NCBI RefSeq assembly: GCF_900109575.1
Contig: NZ_FOAF01000001.1
Span: forward strand, 1 to 64,000
DNA length: 64,000 nucleotides
Source of the DNA: Olivibacter domesticus
GTDB lineage: Bacteria; Bacteroidota; Bacteroidia; Sphingobacteriales; Sphingobacteriaceae
Direction of reading: 5' to 3'
Every line of letters begins with the position of its first letter. The stretch's first letter is position 1. Under the pieces are notes generated by a model. It was not told the origin of the DNA, did not search any database, and worked only from the letters and a program-made list of their open reading frames with translations. Position numbers and translations under genes: made by a program. Shown here piece after piece: positions 1 to 8,632 of this stretch.

Positions 1-287
1 AAAAGTTTACGTTCGGCGTCTTGCAAGGTATATATTCTTTAATAACGCTAAACTAAGAATTATTTAAATTTCCCCCCAAGAATTCCACTTGATCCGGAAA
101 CAACAAAATAAATGAGCGTCGCGAATGGCTTCTTTTGATTTGACTCCCCACAATAGGGATCACCGAGCGAAGCGAAGGTAATCCCTCCGGCTCCACAAAA
201 AAGACTCTTTCAGGAGTCTTTTTTTTATTTAAGTGGGATGAGAACCCGACAGGAGGGTTTGAGTATGTCAAAATACAGAGATGAAGT
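1..287. other. Gene-free left edge with tRNA 3'-end-like remnant
   Basis: No convincing protein gene is visible here. Bases 180-195 read like the T-arm/acceptor end of a tRNA (aatccctccggctcca), but the TTCG of the T loop and a matching 5' acceptor strand are missing, so no complete tRNA can be folded. A small imperfect hairpin (155-164 with 177-186) overlaps it. It is followed directly by a strong terminator, as a tRNA gene would be. I read it as the leftover end of a tRNA gene; the short ORF that crosses it on the minus strand is not a gene. Confidence 0.35.
197..226. terminator. Bidirectional rho-independent terminator
   Basis: An 11-bp stem (197-207 with 214-224, aaaaaagactc and its complement) encloses a 6-base loop. 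A-run on the left and T-run on the right make it usable from both strands. It sits beyond the 3' end of the leftward aminotransferase gene and behind the tRNA-like remnant. Confidence 0.7.
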
Positions 288-1490
288 CTAAGCTTCCGTT
301 CTTCCCGGATATATTTCCAGCCCCTTTTCGATACATTCCAAGGCTTGTTCTAAATCCTCTTGATGTAGCACATATGCCATGCGCACCTCTTGTTCTCCCT
401 GCCCTACTGTACCGTAAAAGCCTGTCGCAGGAGCCATCATCACCGTATTGTTTTTATATGAAAATTCTTCCAGCATCCATTGGCAGAACTTATCTGCATT
501 ATCTATTGGAAGTTTGGCAACTACATAAAAGGCGCCGCCAGGCGTAGGACAATAGACCCCTGGGATCTTATTTAATCCTTCAACCAGGATGTTGCGTCGT
601 TTTGTATATTCAGCTATCACATTGTCAAAATAGCTTTTTGGCGTGTCAACAGCTGCTTCAGCTGCAATTTGTGCTACGGCAGGCGGGCTGAGTCGTGCTT
701 GAGCAAATTTTAATCCTGCTTCTAAAATTTCCTTATTCTTAGTTATTAAACATCCTAAACGAGCACCACAAGCACTATATCTCTTAGAAACAGTATCAAA
801 AACTATTGCATGCTCTTCCAATCCATCTAAATGCATTGGAGAAATGAATTCATTGCCATCATAACAAAAGTCCCTATACGCCTCATCCGAAAATAAGAAA
901 AGGTCATGCTGGAGACAAAGCTCCTTTAAATCTTCTATCTCCTTGCGAGAATATAGGTATCCAGTAGGGTTATTTGGACTGCAAATAGCTATAGCTTTTG
1001 TTCTAGGGCCTATCACCTTTTCAAATTCACTTATCGCAGGCAAGGCGAATCCATTTTCAATGGAAGATAATATAGGTTTTACCTGAATATCTGCCATACA
1101 TGCAAATCCATTATAATTTGCGTAAAAAGGCTCTGGAATGATGATTTCATCACCTGGATTAAGGCAGGTTTGCATTGCAATGGTAATGGCCTCAGATCCA
1201 CCAGTTGTTATCAGTATATTATCTGGACTAAGGTTGTAATTTAAATTATTATAATATGAGGTCAGTTTCTCACGATAGCTAGCATTACCCTGCGATGGCG
1301 TATATGCCCACACCTTAAAGTCAATATTCTTTATAGCGTTTAGCATTACCTCAGGGGTTTCGATATCCGGTTGTCCTATATTAAGATGAAGAACCTTTTT
1401 GCCATTTTTTTTAGCTGAGTCGGCAAATGGAGCTAGTTTTCTAATAGGTGAGGCAGGCATCTGCCTACCCTTTGTTGATATTGTTGGCAT
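288..1490 (-). CDS. Class I/II PLP-dependent aminotransferase
   Basis: A 400-residue fold-type I aminotransferase of the aspartate/aromatic (AspB-like) group, cytosolic, transferring an amino group between an amino acid and a 2-oxo acid with pyridoxal phosphate. Visible family marks are the N-terminal LNIGQPD segment, the SPNNPTG motif, SDEAY, and the Schiff-base lysine in the segment VSKRYSACGARLG. The length is normal. The ATG at 1490 is the only sensible start and a TAAGTTTG -7 element lies about 26 bases upstream. The gene stands alone on the minus strand. In related bacteria an aminotransferase of this type is often part of the aromatic operon, and here that operon lies 3.5 kb away, so a role in Phe/Tyr formation is possible but cannot be told from sequence; aspartate is equally likely. 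Confidence 0.85.
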   Translation of the reverse strand: MPTISTKGRQMPASPIRKLAPFADSAKKNGKKVLHLNIGQPDIETPEVMLNAIKNIDFKVWAYTPSQGNASYREKLTSYYNNLNYNLSPDNILITTGGSEAITIAMQTCLNPGDEIIIPEPFYANYNGFACMADIQVKPILSSIENGFALPAISEFEKVIGPRTKAIAICSPNNPTGYLYSRKEIEDLKELCLQHDLFLFSDEAYRDFCYDGNEFISPMHLDGLEEHAIVFDTVSKRYSACGARLGCLITKNKEILEAGLKFAQARLSPPAVAQIAAEAAVDTPKSYFDNVIAEYTKRRNILVEGLNKIPGVYCPTPGGAFYVVAKLPIDNADKFCQWMLEEFSYKNNTVMMAPATGFYGTVGQGEQEVRMAYVLHQEDLEQALECIEKGLEIYPGRTEA

Positions 1491-1515
1491 AATGTAATTG
1501 TTGGCAATTTGAATA

Positions 1516-1523
1516 CAAACTTA
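1516..1523 (-). promoter_or_regulatory. Candidate -7 promoter element of the aminotransferase gene
   Basis: Reads TAAGTTTG on the minus strand, matching the Bacteroidota -7 consensus TAnnTTTG, 25 bases before the start codon. No good -33 TTTG is seen at 19-20 bases, because the upstream terminator occupies that space. Confidence 0.35.
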
Positions 1524-1540
1524 CTAAAAGTAACGGCATA

Positions 1541-1572
1541 AAAAAGGCTGCTTACCAAATAAATAAGCAGCC
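1541..1572 (-). terminator. Rho-independent terminator of the DUF1573 gene
   Basis: A 9-bp stem, ggctgctta (1546-1554) with taagcagcc (1564-1572), is followed on the minus strand by a run of T (1541-1545). It lies 27 bases past the stop codon of the DUF1573 gene. Confidence 0.85.
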
Positions 1573-1598
1573 ATAATGCATTTAAGAAGTATTTAATT

Positions 1599-1979
1599 TT
1601 ATTTTACAACTTCTCCCTTAATATATAGCGACTTTAATGGAGTTTTCGCATTTGAACGAATAGTGATAGACTTGCTAAAAGGAGCGGCTTGTGCAGCGTT
1701 GAAAGTCACGCTGATTGATCCTGCTTCTCCTGGTTTAACAGGTGCATTCGTATATTTAGGAACAGTACAGCCGCAAGAAGACTCCACCTTAGTGATGATT
1801 AAAGGCTCCGTACCAACATTGGTGAAATTGAATTCATAAGTTACTGGTTTACCTTGTGGTATTTTACCAAAATCATACGTTTCTTTTTCAAATTTAAATT
1901 CGGCGTTACCATCTGCTTTAAGCGCAGTAAAAGTTGCAAAAGCAACCACAACAGCTAAAATAGTTAATAGTTTTTTCAT
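1599..1979 (-). CDS. Exported DUF1573 protein
   Basis: A 126-residue protein with a signal peptide (residues 1-22, ending near ALKA) and one DUF1573 domain filling the rest. The family hallmark is seen: the YDFGKIPQG segment, then FTNVGTEPLIITKVESSCGCT with the conserved CGC, then a PGE..SI.V.FN segment. The fold is an immunoglobulin-like beta sandwich, found in many copies in Bacteroidota exported proteins; its molecular function is unknown. It is a single gene with its own terminator and a long 5' region. The start is fixed by the signal peptide. Confidence 0.85.
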   Translation of the reverse strand: MKKLLTILAVVVAFATFTALKADGNAEFKFEKETYDFGKIPQGKPVTYEFNFTNVGTEPLIITKVESSCGCTVPKYTNAPVKPGEAGSISVTFNAAQAAPFSKSITIRSNAKTPLKSLYIKGEVVK

Positions 1980-2173
1980 TTGATTAATTATGCTTTAACG
2001 TTTGTATTAACAGCGTTTCTAATGTTACGCTCTCTGTTATTTGTCAATGAAGTTTTGTAAATTGAAGGTTGGCTCACTTCGGCACATGATTTCGCAATGA
2101 TTTCCCTTCTACAAACGCTATCGTTTTATCCAATTTGATTATGCACGATACTTCATCTGATATAAATTTACAA

Positions 2174-2181
2174 CAAAGTTA
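2174..2181 (-). promoter_or_regulatory. Candidate -7 element for the DUF1573 gene
   Basis: Reads TAACTTTG on the minus strand (consensus TAnnTTTG). If used, the transcript has a 5' leader of nearly 190 bases. No clear -33 TTTG is present at the expected distance. Confidence 0.3.
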
Positions 2182-2520
2182 TTATAAATGTCAATTTTAA
2201 TGCCAATAACCGAGTAATTAATTTGTTGCTATCATAAAGGGAGAAAGACATAATAATTTTTAACTATTAAGAATGAAGGTATTATGTTAATAGAAATATA
2301 TAAAACTAATTTAATTCTCTTGCAATTATTCCAGTAAATTTTTACACTTTCAGATAAAGGTGATTCTTTTTTTGACGAAAAATCATTGATAGAAGCTTAT
2401 TTTATAGAAAACTAAGACTGTATAAGCCGTTAAAGGAGAAATTTTGTTTGTCATTTAAGTGCTATTTTGAAATAGCCTTGCGGTGGGATATATGAATGCA
2501 GAATTTTATATAATTTTTAT

Positions 2521-2528
2521 TACTTTTG
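2521..2528 (+). promoter_or_regulatory. Candidate -7 element for the E1 dehydrogenase gene
   Basis: Reads TACTTTTG, a full match to the -7 consensus TAnnTTTG, 22 bases before the ATG at 2551. The -33 region is not recognisable. Confidence 0.4.
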
Positions 2529-2550
2529 AGTTTTTAGCACAATTCGTCGT

Positions 2551-4968
2551 ATGTCTGATACCAACTTAAAATATACCAATCCAATAGATACTTCAAAGTT
2601 AAGTTTTGATGATTTCAAAAAGATGGTCTTAAACGACTATCGTATTGTTCGTGAAAGCCGAGAAGCAAGTCTGCTGGGGCGAAGGGAAGTGTTAACAGGA
2701 AAAGCGAAATTCGGAATTTTTGGCGATGGAAAAGAGGTGGCTCAGGTCGCTATGGCAAAGGTTTTCAGGGAAGGCGATTGGCGATCAGGGTACTATAGAG
2801 ATCAAACTTTTGCATTTGCAACGGGCATATCCAATATTTATGAGTTTTTTTCGCAGATGTATGCAAATCCAAATATTGAAGCAGAGCCAGCTTCTGGTGG
2901 AAGGATGATGAATGGGCACTTTGCTACTAGGGAGTTGAACCAGGATGGGACTTGGGTTGATCAAACAACATTAAAGAACTCTTCGGCCGATATTTCTACC
3001 ACTGGAGGTCAGATCCCTAGATTGTTGGGGCTCGCACAAGCCTCTAAAATATACCGACGCAATAAAGAACTAGGTTACCTAACACATTTTTCTAATGGTG
3101 GTAACGAGGTTGCCTTTGGTACCATAGGTAATGCATCAACTTCAGAAGGTGTTTTTTTTGAAGCCTTTAACGCAGCTGGAGTATTGCAGATACCATTGGC
3201 AATTTCAGTATGGGATGATGGCTATGGAATATCCGTACCAGCTAAATACCAAACAACTAAAGAAGATATTTCAGAAGTACTCAAAGGTTTTCAGCGAGAT
3301 GAGAAAGGTGAAGGGTATGAAATCTTTAAAGTAAAAGGGTGGGACTATCCGGGCTTATGTGAAACTTATGAAAGGGCGATAAGAATTTGCAGGGAAGAGC
3401 ATACACCCGTATTCATTCATGTAACCGAGATGACGCAACCACAAGGTCATTCAACTTCCGGCTCCCATGAGCGATATAAATCTAAAGAAAGATTAGATTG
3501 GGAGGCAGAATATGATTGCGTTGTTCAGATGCGCAAATGGATGCTGGAGTCGGCTGTTGCCAATGAAGAGGAATTGGAGAAAATAGAAGAATATGCTAAA
3601 AAAGTAGTTAAAGAAGAACAACAAAGAGCTTGGAAAGATTATACAGCTGCTTTTAAGAATGAAAAAACAGAAGCTATTGATTTACTTAATGCGATTAATG
3701 ACCAAATCGTCAAACATTTAGCTGTCGAGCTCAAAGCCGTTCACGAAGCAAGTCTTAAACAGATCTACGGCATTGTCAGAAAAGCAATAAGGAGCCTTCG
3801 CCACCACCAAAGCGAGCAAAAAGATCAATTACTGAAGTGGTATAGGGCACAACAAGATATTAATTATGAACGCTATAATTCTAAGTTATTCACCAACACT
3901 GCTGAATCGCCACAAAATATAGCAGTGGTTCCCGCACAATATGAAAAGAATACAAAACTTGTTGATGGGAGAGAGGTTTTAAATGAATGTTTTGCAGCTA
4001 ATTTCCATAGAGAACCACGCTTACTTGCTTTCGGAGAAGATGTAGGCGCAATAGGGGATGTTAATCAAGGCTTTGCAGGACTACAGGCAAGGTTTGGAGA
4101 ACATCGTATTTTTGATACAGGTATACGAGAATCAGCTATTATTGGACAAGGGTTAGGGATGGCCCTCCGGGGATTAAAACCAATAGCTGAAATACAATAC
4201 CTCGACTACCTGCTTTATGGTCTCACGGTATTAAGTGACGATTTAGCTTGCTTAAGTTACCGTACAATGGGAGGACAGAAAGCGCCGTTAATTGTACGGA
4301 CTAGGGGGCATCGTTTAGAAGGCATTTGGCATTCCGGTTCACCCATGGCGATGATTTTAGGATCGCTGCGTGGTATGCATATTTGTGTTCCGCGTAATAT
4401 GACGCAGGCTGCCGGCATGTATAACACGTTATTACGTTCCGATGAACCTGCCTTAATCATAGAATGTCTAAACGGTTACCGTCTAAAAGAACGAATGCCT
4501 TCTAATGTAGGCGAATTTACGATACCATTAGGCGTAGCTGAGATTATTAGAGAAGGATCCGATATTACCGTTGTGTCTTATGGCTCTACCTTACGGTTGG
4601 TGCAAGAAGCTGCTGTTCAGCTTCAAGAATTAGGCATTTCAATTGAAATTATCGACCCGCAAACATTACAACCCTTTGATAAAGAACATTTGTGTGCAAA
4701 ATCATTAGTTAAGACAAATAAGTTGCTAGTGGTTGACGAAGATGTACCTGGGGGGGCATCGGCCTTTATACTTCAGCAAGTTTTAGAAGAGCAGAAAGGA
4801 TATTTCAGTCTTGATAGCCAGCCACGTACCTTGTCGGCTAAGGCACATAGACCTCCTTATGGATCTGATGGTGACTATTTTACAAAACCATCCATTGATG
4901 ATATTATTGAGATGGCTTATCAGATAATGCACGAATCGAATCCAGAGAAGTTTCCCATATTATTTTAA
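2551..4968 (+). CDS. Alpha-ketoacid dehydrogenase E1, fused alpha and beta subunits
   Basis: An 805-residue thiamine-diphosphate enzyme that decarboxylates a 2-oxo acid and passes the acyl group to lipoyl E2, most likely the branched-chain 2-oxo acid type. Residues about 40-330 form the alpha part, with the cofactor-binding region GNASTSEGVFFEAFNAAG and the D-DGYGIS segment. Residues about 470-800 form the beta (transketolase-like) part with LAFGEDVG, GIRESAIIGQGLGMA and the C-terminal transketolase domain. A charged helical linker joins them (about 345-465). In many bacteria the two are separate genes; the fused form is common in Bacteroidota. No E2 or E3 gene is adjacent, so the complex partners must lie elsewhere. 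The gene has its own promoter and terminator. Confidence 0.88.
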   Translation: MSDTNLKYTNPIDTSKLSFDDFKKMVLNDYRIVRESREASLLGRREVLTGKAKFGIFGDGKEVAQVAMAKVFREGDWRSGYYRDQTFAFATGISNIYEFFSQMYANPNIEAEPASGGRMMNGHFATRELNQDGTWVDQTTLKNSSADISTTGGQIPRLLGLAQASKIYRRNKELGYLTHFSNGGNEVAFGTIGNASTSEGVFFEAFNAAGVLQIPLAISVWDDGYGISVPAKYQTTKEDISEVLKGFQRDEKGEGYEIFKVKGWDYPGLCETYERAIRICREEHTPVFIHVTEMTQPQGHSTSGSHERYKSKERLDWEAEYDCVVQMRKWMLESAVANEEELEKIEEYAKKVVKEEQQRAWKDYTAAFKNEKTEAIDLLNAINDQIVKHLAVELKAVHEASLKQIYGIVRKAIRSLRHHQSEQKDQLLKWYRAQQDINYERYNSKLFTNTAESPQNIAVVPAQYEKNTKLVDGREVLNECFAANFHREPRLLAFGEDVGAIGDVNQGFAGLQARFGEHRIFDTGIRESAIIGQGLGMALRGLKPIAEIQYLDYLLYGLTVLSDDLACLSYRTMGGQKAPLIVRTRGHRLEGIWHSGSPMAMILGSLRGMHICVPRNMTQAAGMYNTLLRSDEPALIIECLNGYRLKERMPSNVGEFTIPLGVAEIIREGSDITVVSYGSTLRLVQEAAVQLQELGISIEIIDPQTLQPFDKEHLCAKSLVKTNKLLVVDEDVPGGASAFILQQVLEEQKGYFSLDSQPRTLSAKAHRPPYGSDGDYFTKPSIDDIIEMAYQIMHESNPEKFPILF

Positions 4969-5002
4969 AGGAATAGATCCCGACTATCCGACTGATTGAA
5001 AA

Positions 5003-5039
5003 ACCCCTAATAACGCTATAATCAGCATTAATTAGGGGT
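5003..5039. terminator. Bidirectional terminator between E1 and aroC
   Basis: A 9-bp stem, acccctaat (5003-5011) with attaggggt (5031-5039), lies between the convergent E1 and aroC genes. The A-run at 4999-5003 gives a T-run for the leftward aroC operon; the rightward side has a weaker tail. Confidence 0.75.
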
Positions 5040-5062
5040 GAATAAATATTCAAAAGCCTCGA

Positions 5063-6163
5063 TCAACTGCCGCTAACGCTTAAATTTCGAAGAAAATGGT
5101 CAACAATAACAAGTGCAGCCATTGCTTCCACTATTGCTACAGCTCTCGGTACGACACAGGGGTCATGCCTTCCTTTTCCTACTATTTGAGTTTCTTCGCC
5201 TGAAGTGTCTACGGTGTTTTGCGCTTTCATAATAGTAGCAACAGGCTTAAATGCAACACGGAAATTTATGTCCATCCCGTTCGATATACCACCTTGAATG
5301 CCGCCCGAAAAATTAGTCAGCGTTTTTATTGCTTTTATGTTCCGATCAGGATTTACAAAAATATCGTTGTGTTCAGATCCTCTCATACTTGCTCCCGAAA
5401 AACCAGAACCATACTCAAAACCATGAACTGCATTTATACTCAACATCGCCTTTCCCAAATCAGCATGTAGTCTGTCAAACACGGGCTCCCCTAAGCCGGC
5501 GGGTACGCCTTTCACTACCGTGCTGATGATACCTCCTACTGTATCGCCATCTTTTCTAACAGCGTCAATAAAAGTAATCATCTGGTTAGCCGTTGCAGGG
5601 TCTGCACATCTCACAATATTCTGTTCCCTTATGGTGACTAATTCTTTTATAGAGAGATCTCCTAAATTTGGTGCTTCTATTGTACCGACGGATGAAACAT
5701 GCGCGAAAATTTCAATACCGTGTTTGCTTAAGTAAGCTTTTGCTATTGCGCCAGCAGCAACTCGCGTTGCTGTTTCACGAGCGGAAGATCGACCACCACC
5801 TCTATAATCTCTGATGCCATACTTTGTCTGATACGTATAGTCGGCGTGCGACGGGCGGTATTTATCTTGAATATGTGAATAATCTTTGGAGCGTTGGTCT
5901 TCATTAGGAATCAACATAGCGAGGGGTGTACCCGTAGTTTTTCCTTCAAAAACTCCAGAAAGTATTTTAACCGTATCGCTTTCCTTTCGTTGAGTGGTTA
6001 TTTTAGACTGACCAGGCTTACGTTTATCCAACTCAGATTGTATATATTCAAGATCAATTTCGATATTGGGCGGACAACCGTCGATTATTACGCCAATGGC
6101 TTCGCCATGCGATTCACCGAAGGTAGTTATACGAAATACTTGTCCAAAAGAATTACCTGCCAT
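5063..6163 (-). CDS. aroC: Chorismate synthase
   Basis: A 366-residue cytosolic enzyme that converts 5-enolpyruvylshikimate 3-phosphate to chorismate with reduced FMN, the last common step of aromatic biosynthesis. Seen directly: the N-terminal FGESHG motif, RPSHADYTY, the [12 protein letters not shown] signature, and the basic RGSEHND segment. The length fits the family. It is the last gene of the leftward pheA operon, 65 bases downstream of aroA and followed by a terminator. It should be co-controlled by the aromatic attenuator in front of pheA unless there is an internal promoter, which I do not see. Confidence 0.96.
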   Translation of the reverse strand: MAGNSFGQVFRITTFGESHGEAIGVIIDGCPPNIEIDLEYIQSELDKRKPGQSKITTQRKESDTVKILSGVFEGKTTGTPLAMLIPNEDQRSKDYSHIQDKYRPSHADYTYQTKYGIRDYRGGGRSSARETATRVAAGAIAKAYLSKHGIEIFAHVSSVGTIEAPNLGDLSIKELVTIREQNIVRCADPATANQMITFIDAVRKDGDTVGGIISTVVKGVPAGLGEPVFDRLHADLGKAMLSINAVHGFEYGSGFSGASMRGSEHNDIFVNPDRNIKAIKTLTNFSGGIQGGISNGMDINFRVAFKPVATIMKAQNTVDTSGEETQIVGKGRHDPCVVPRAVAIVEAMAALVIVDHFLRNLSVSGS

Positions 6164-6228
6164 GTTAATTTGTTGTTTTATTAAAGATGTTCATTGTTTA
6201 GTTCGCTCTAAACACAAATCCCTTTCTC

Positions 6229-7485
6229 TTATTGATTAGATATAGTAAAACCTATTTGCTCCAAATGTGTCCAAAACGCCGGATACGACTTGCCTACAAC
6301 CTCAGGATCTTCTATAACAAGTTCATTGAAATGAATAGCTAAGGGCGCAAAAGCCATCGCCATTCGATGATCTTCGTACGTTTTTATTCGTATACTATCA
6401 GGAGTCGTTTTGTTATCAGTGTTTAAATGATAACTTTCATTCTCTTCCATTAAAGTAACGTTAAATTTAGCTAATTCATTCTGTAAGGCCCTAATACGGT
6501 CTGTTTCTTTAATCTTTAATGTCTCTAATCCAGTAAAAGTAGCATTGTATCCTAAAACAGCGCAACATGCTATGACGGTTTGTGCTAAATCTGGACATTC
6601 TTTAAAGTTAAAAAGCGTTTGTTGTTTACCTTGGTTATTAGATTTCTCAATCTTTACGCCATTGTTTTCAAACGTGGAAACCACGCCGAAATTGGCCAAA
6701 ATGTCTACGATTGCACTATCTCCTTGCAAGCTATTCGTTTTTAAGCCAGGTAAAAATAAAGAACTTCCAATAGGAGATAAGGCAATAATAGCGTACCAAT
6801 AAGAAGCAGCGCTCCAGTCGGGCTCAACATGCAATTCCGTTTTTTTAACCTCTTGGTGCGAAATACTGATGCTATTTCCATCCCATGTATGCTGAATACC
6901 TGCCTCTGCAAGCATTTGAAGCGTCATGGTGACATAAGGCTTCGATGTTAAGTCGCCCGTAATATTTAAGGTTAAACCAAGTGGTAAAAAAGGTGCTATA
7001 AGAAGAAGTGCAGATAGGTATTGGCTACTAACATCTCCTCTGATATCTAATTGATCATGTGTTTGTTGAGCGCCCCCGTCTATGTTAAGTGGAGGGTAAC
7101 CATCGTTTTCTGTGTATTTTATCGAAGCACCAATGCTTCTTAAAGCATTTACCAAAATTCCTATCGGGCGTTGTTTCATACGTTCAGAGCCCGTAAGTAG
7201 AAAATTTCCTGGAACAAATGATAAATAAGCTGTTAAAAACCTCATGGCGGTGCCGGCAGGACCGATATCAACTGTTAAATTAGCCTTGCTTTCTTGAATC
7301 GATTTCAGGACATCACACAAAGTAACAGTATCATCCGCATTCGATAAATTTTTTATTTGGATAATGCCTTTGCTAAGTGCGCTTAAAATAAGCGCACGAT
7401 TACTTTCGCTCTTAGAACCAGTCAATTCAACGGTGTCGTTTATTTTGCCACCTTGGTATGATAATTTTAAAGTCCTTGTATTCAT
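6229..7485 (-). CDS. aroA: 3-phosphoshikimate 1-carboxyvinyltransferase (EPSP synthase)
   Basis: A 418-residue enzyme joining shikimate 3-phosphate and phosphoenolpyruvate to give EPSP. Both family signatures are visible: GPAGTAMRFL near residue 77 and KIKETDRIRAL in the C-terminal half, plus the substrate-binding GSKSESNRALI near residue 23. The ATG at 7485 overlaps the stop codon of the upstream DAHP synthase gene by one base (TAATG), so translation is probably coupled. Third gene of the aromatic operon. Confidence 0.96.
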   Translation of the reverse strand: MNTRTLKLSYQGGKINDTVELTGSKSESNRALILSALSKGIIQIKNLSNADDTVTLCDVLKSIQESKANLTVDIGPAGTAMRFLTAYLSFVPGNFLLTGSERMKQRPIGILVNALRSIGASIKYTENDGYPPLNIDGGAQQTHDQLDIRGDVSSQYLSALLLIAPFLPLGLTLNITGDLTSKPYVTMTLQMLAEAGIQHTWDGNSISISHQEVKKTELHVEPDWSAASYWYAIIALSPIGSSLFLPGLKTNSLQGDSAIVDILANFGVVSTFENNGVKIEKSNNQGKQQTLFNFKECPDLAQTVIACCAVLGYNATFTGLETLKIKETDRIRALQNELAKFNVTLMEENESYHLNTDNKTTPDSIRIKTYEDHRMAMAFAPLAIHFNELVIEDPEVVGKSYPAFWTHLEQIGFTISNQ

Positions 7486-8591
7486 TAGGCCTCCATAGCA
7501 GGTTTGGCGTTCATGATCTGATTTTGTTTACGAATTGATTCACCGTGAATTAATTCAAGTAATTTTACAGTAAAATCTTCTTCAAGGTTTAGCGCCTTGG
7601 CAAACTTGCTTCGTTTCTCAATTATTTCTTCCCATCTACTAACTTGCAAAATAGTTACTTTGTTATCTCGCTTGTATTCTCCAATTTTTTCGACAATTTT
7701 CATGCGGTCGGCCACTTTTTTGATAATTTGATCATCAAGCGCATCAATTTCTTTACGTAATACTGCTAATTTATCTTCAAAGACAGGGTCGTTAGATTCT
7801 GCTTTTCTTAACGAAAGATTATTGATAATATCGGTTAACGCCGCAGGTGTAACCTGTTGTTTTGCATCAGTCCAAGCTACCGACGGATCAATGTGTGACT
7901 CAATTATGAAACCCTGCATGTCTAAATCTACCGCTTTTTGAGCTACGTAAGGAATTAACTCGCGCGTACCGCAGATATGACTGGGATCGTTGATAATTGG
8001 AAGCTCAGGGGCTACTGTTTTTAGCTGAATAGCTAAATCCCACATCGGTTCATTACGGAATGCCGTTTTTTCATAAGATGAGAAGCCTCGATGTATAGCG
8101 CCTAATTTTTTAATACCCGCACGATTTATACGCTCTAGGGCACCTATCCATAATGACAGATCTGGGTTTACCGGATTTTTAACAAACACAGGCACATCCA
8201 CTCCTTTAAGAGCATCAGCAATTTCTTGTACCGTAAATGGATTAGCTGTGGAACGGGCGCCTACCCAAAGAACATCAACACCTGCAGCCAAGGCTTCTTC
8301 TACGTGTTTCGCTGTCGCCACTTCTGTGGCTGTAGGTAAGCCTGTTTCCTCTTTGGCACGTTTTAACCATTCTAAACCAATGCTTCCGATGCCTTCAAAT
8401 TCGCCGGGACGCGTACGGGGCTTCCATATACCTGCTCTCAAGATAGAAACCTTTCCTGTAGCAGCCAATAAATGGGCTGTTGCCACTAACTGTTCCTCGG
8501 TTTCGGCGCTGCATGGGCCGGCAATTACAAATGGTTCTTTGCCGGTAGCTAACCATGAGCTTAATGGCACGATGTCTAAATTTAGTTTCAT
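7485..8591 (-). CDS. Bifunctional DAHP synthase / chorismate mutase
   Basis: A 368-residue fusion. Residues 1-265 are a class I beta DAHP synthase, which condenses phosphoenolpyruvate and erythrose 4-phosphate and so opens the shikimate pathway; marks are VIAGPCSAE, the RAGIWKPRT segment, FVKNPVNPD and NDPSHICGTRE. Residues about 273-355 are an AroQ-type helical chorismate mutase (LRKEIDALDDQII, then KIGEYK). The mutase domain in such fusions can also act as a sensor giving feedback inhibition, which is family knowledge and not visible here. The gene starts 41 bases after pheA and ends inside the aroA start codon. Confidence 0.93.
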   Translation of the reverse strand: MKLNLDIVPLSSWLATGKEPFVIAGPCSAETEEQLVATAHLLAATGKVSILRAGIWKPRTRPGEFEGIGSIGLEWLKRAKEETGLPTATEVATAKHVEEALAAGVDVLWVGARSTANPFTVQEIADALKGVDVPVFVKNPVNPDLSLWIGALERINRAGIKKLGAIHRGFSSYEKTAFRNEPMWDLAIQLKTVAPELPIINDPSHICGTRELIPYVAQKAVDLDMQGFIIESHIDPSVAWTDAKQQVTPAALTDIINNLSLRKAESNDPVFEDKLAVLRKEIDALDDQIIKKVADRMKIVEKIGEYKRDNKVTILQVSRWEEIIEKRSKFAKALNLEEDFTVKLLELIHGESIRKQNQIMNAKPAMEA

Positions 8592-8632
8592 TGTATTATT
8601 ATTAATTTTTCTATTTAGTTGCTATTTTGAGT

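Larger units (their letters stand above)
1980..2550. other. Divergent intergenic region
   Basis: 571 bases without a gene between the leftward DUF1573 gene and the rightward E1 gene. Beyond one candidate -7 element for each direction I see no ORF, RNA gene or strong hairpin. Confidence 0.5.

Noticed and set aside
53-271. 72-codon ORF on the minus strand at the left edge
   Set aside because: It reads through the tRNA-like remnant and a strong terminator hairpin; such peptides (FFVEPEG...) are a known artefact of tRNA ends.
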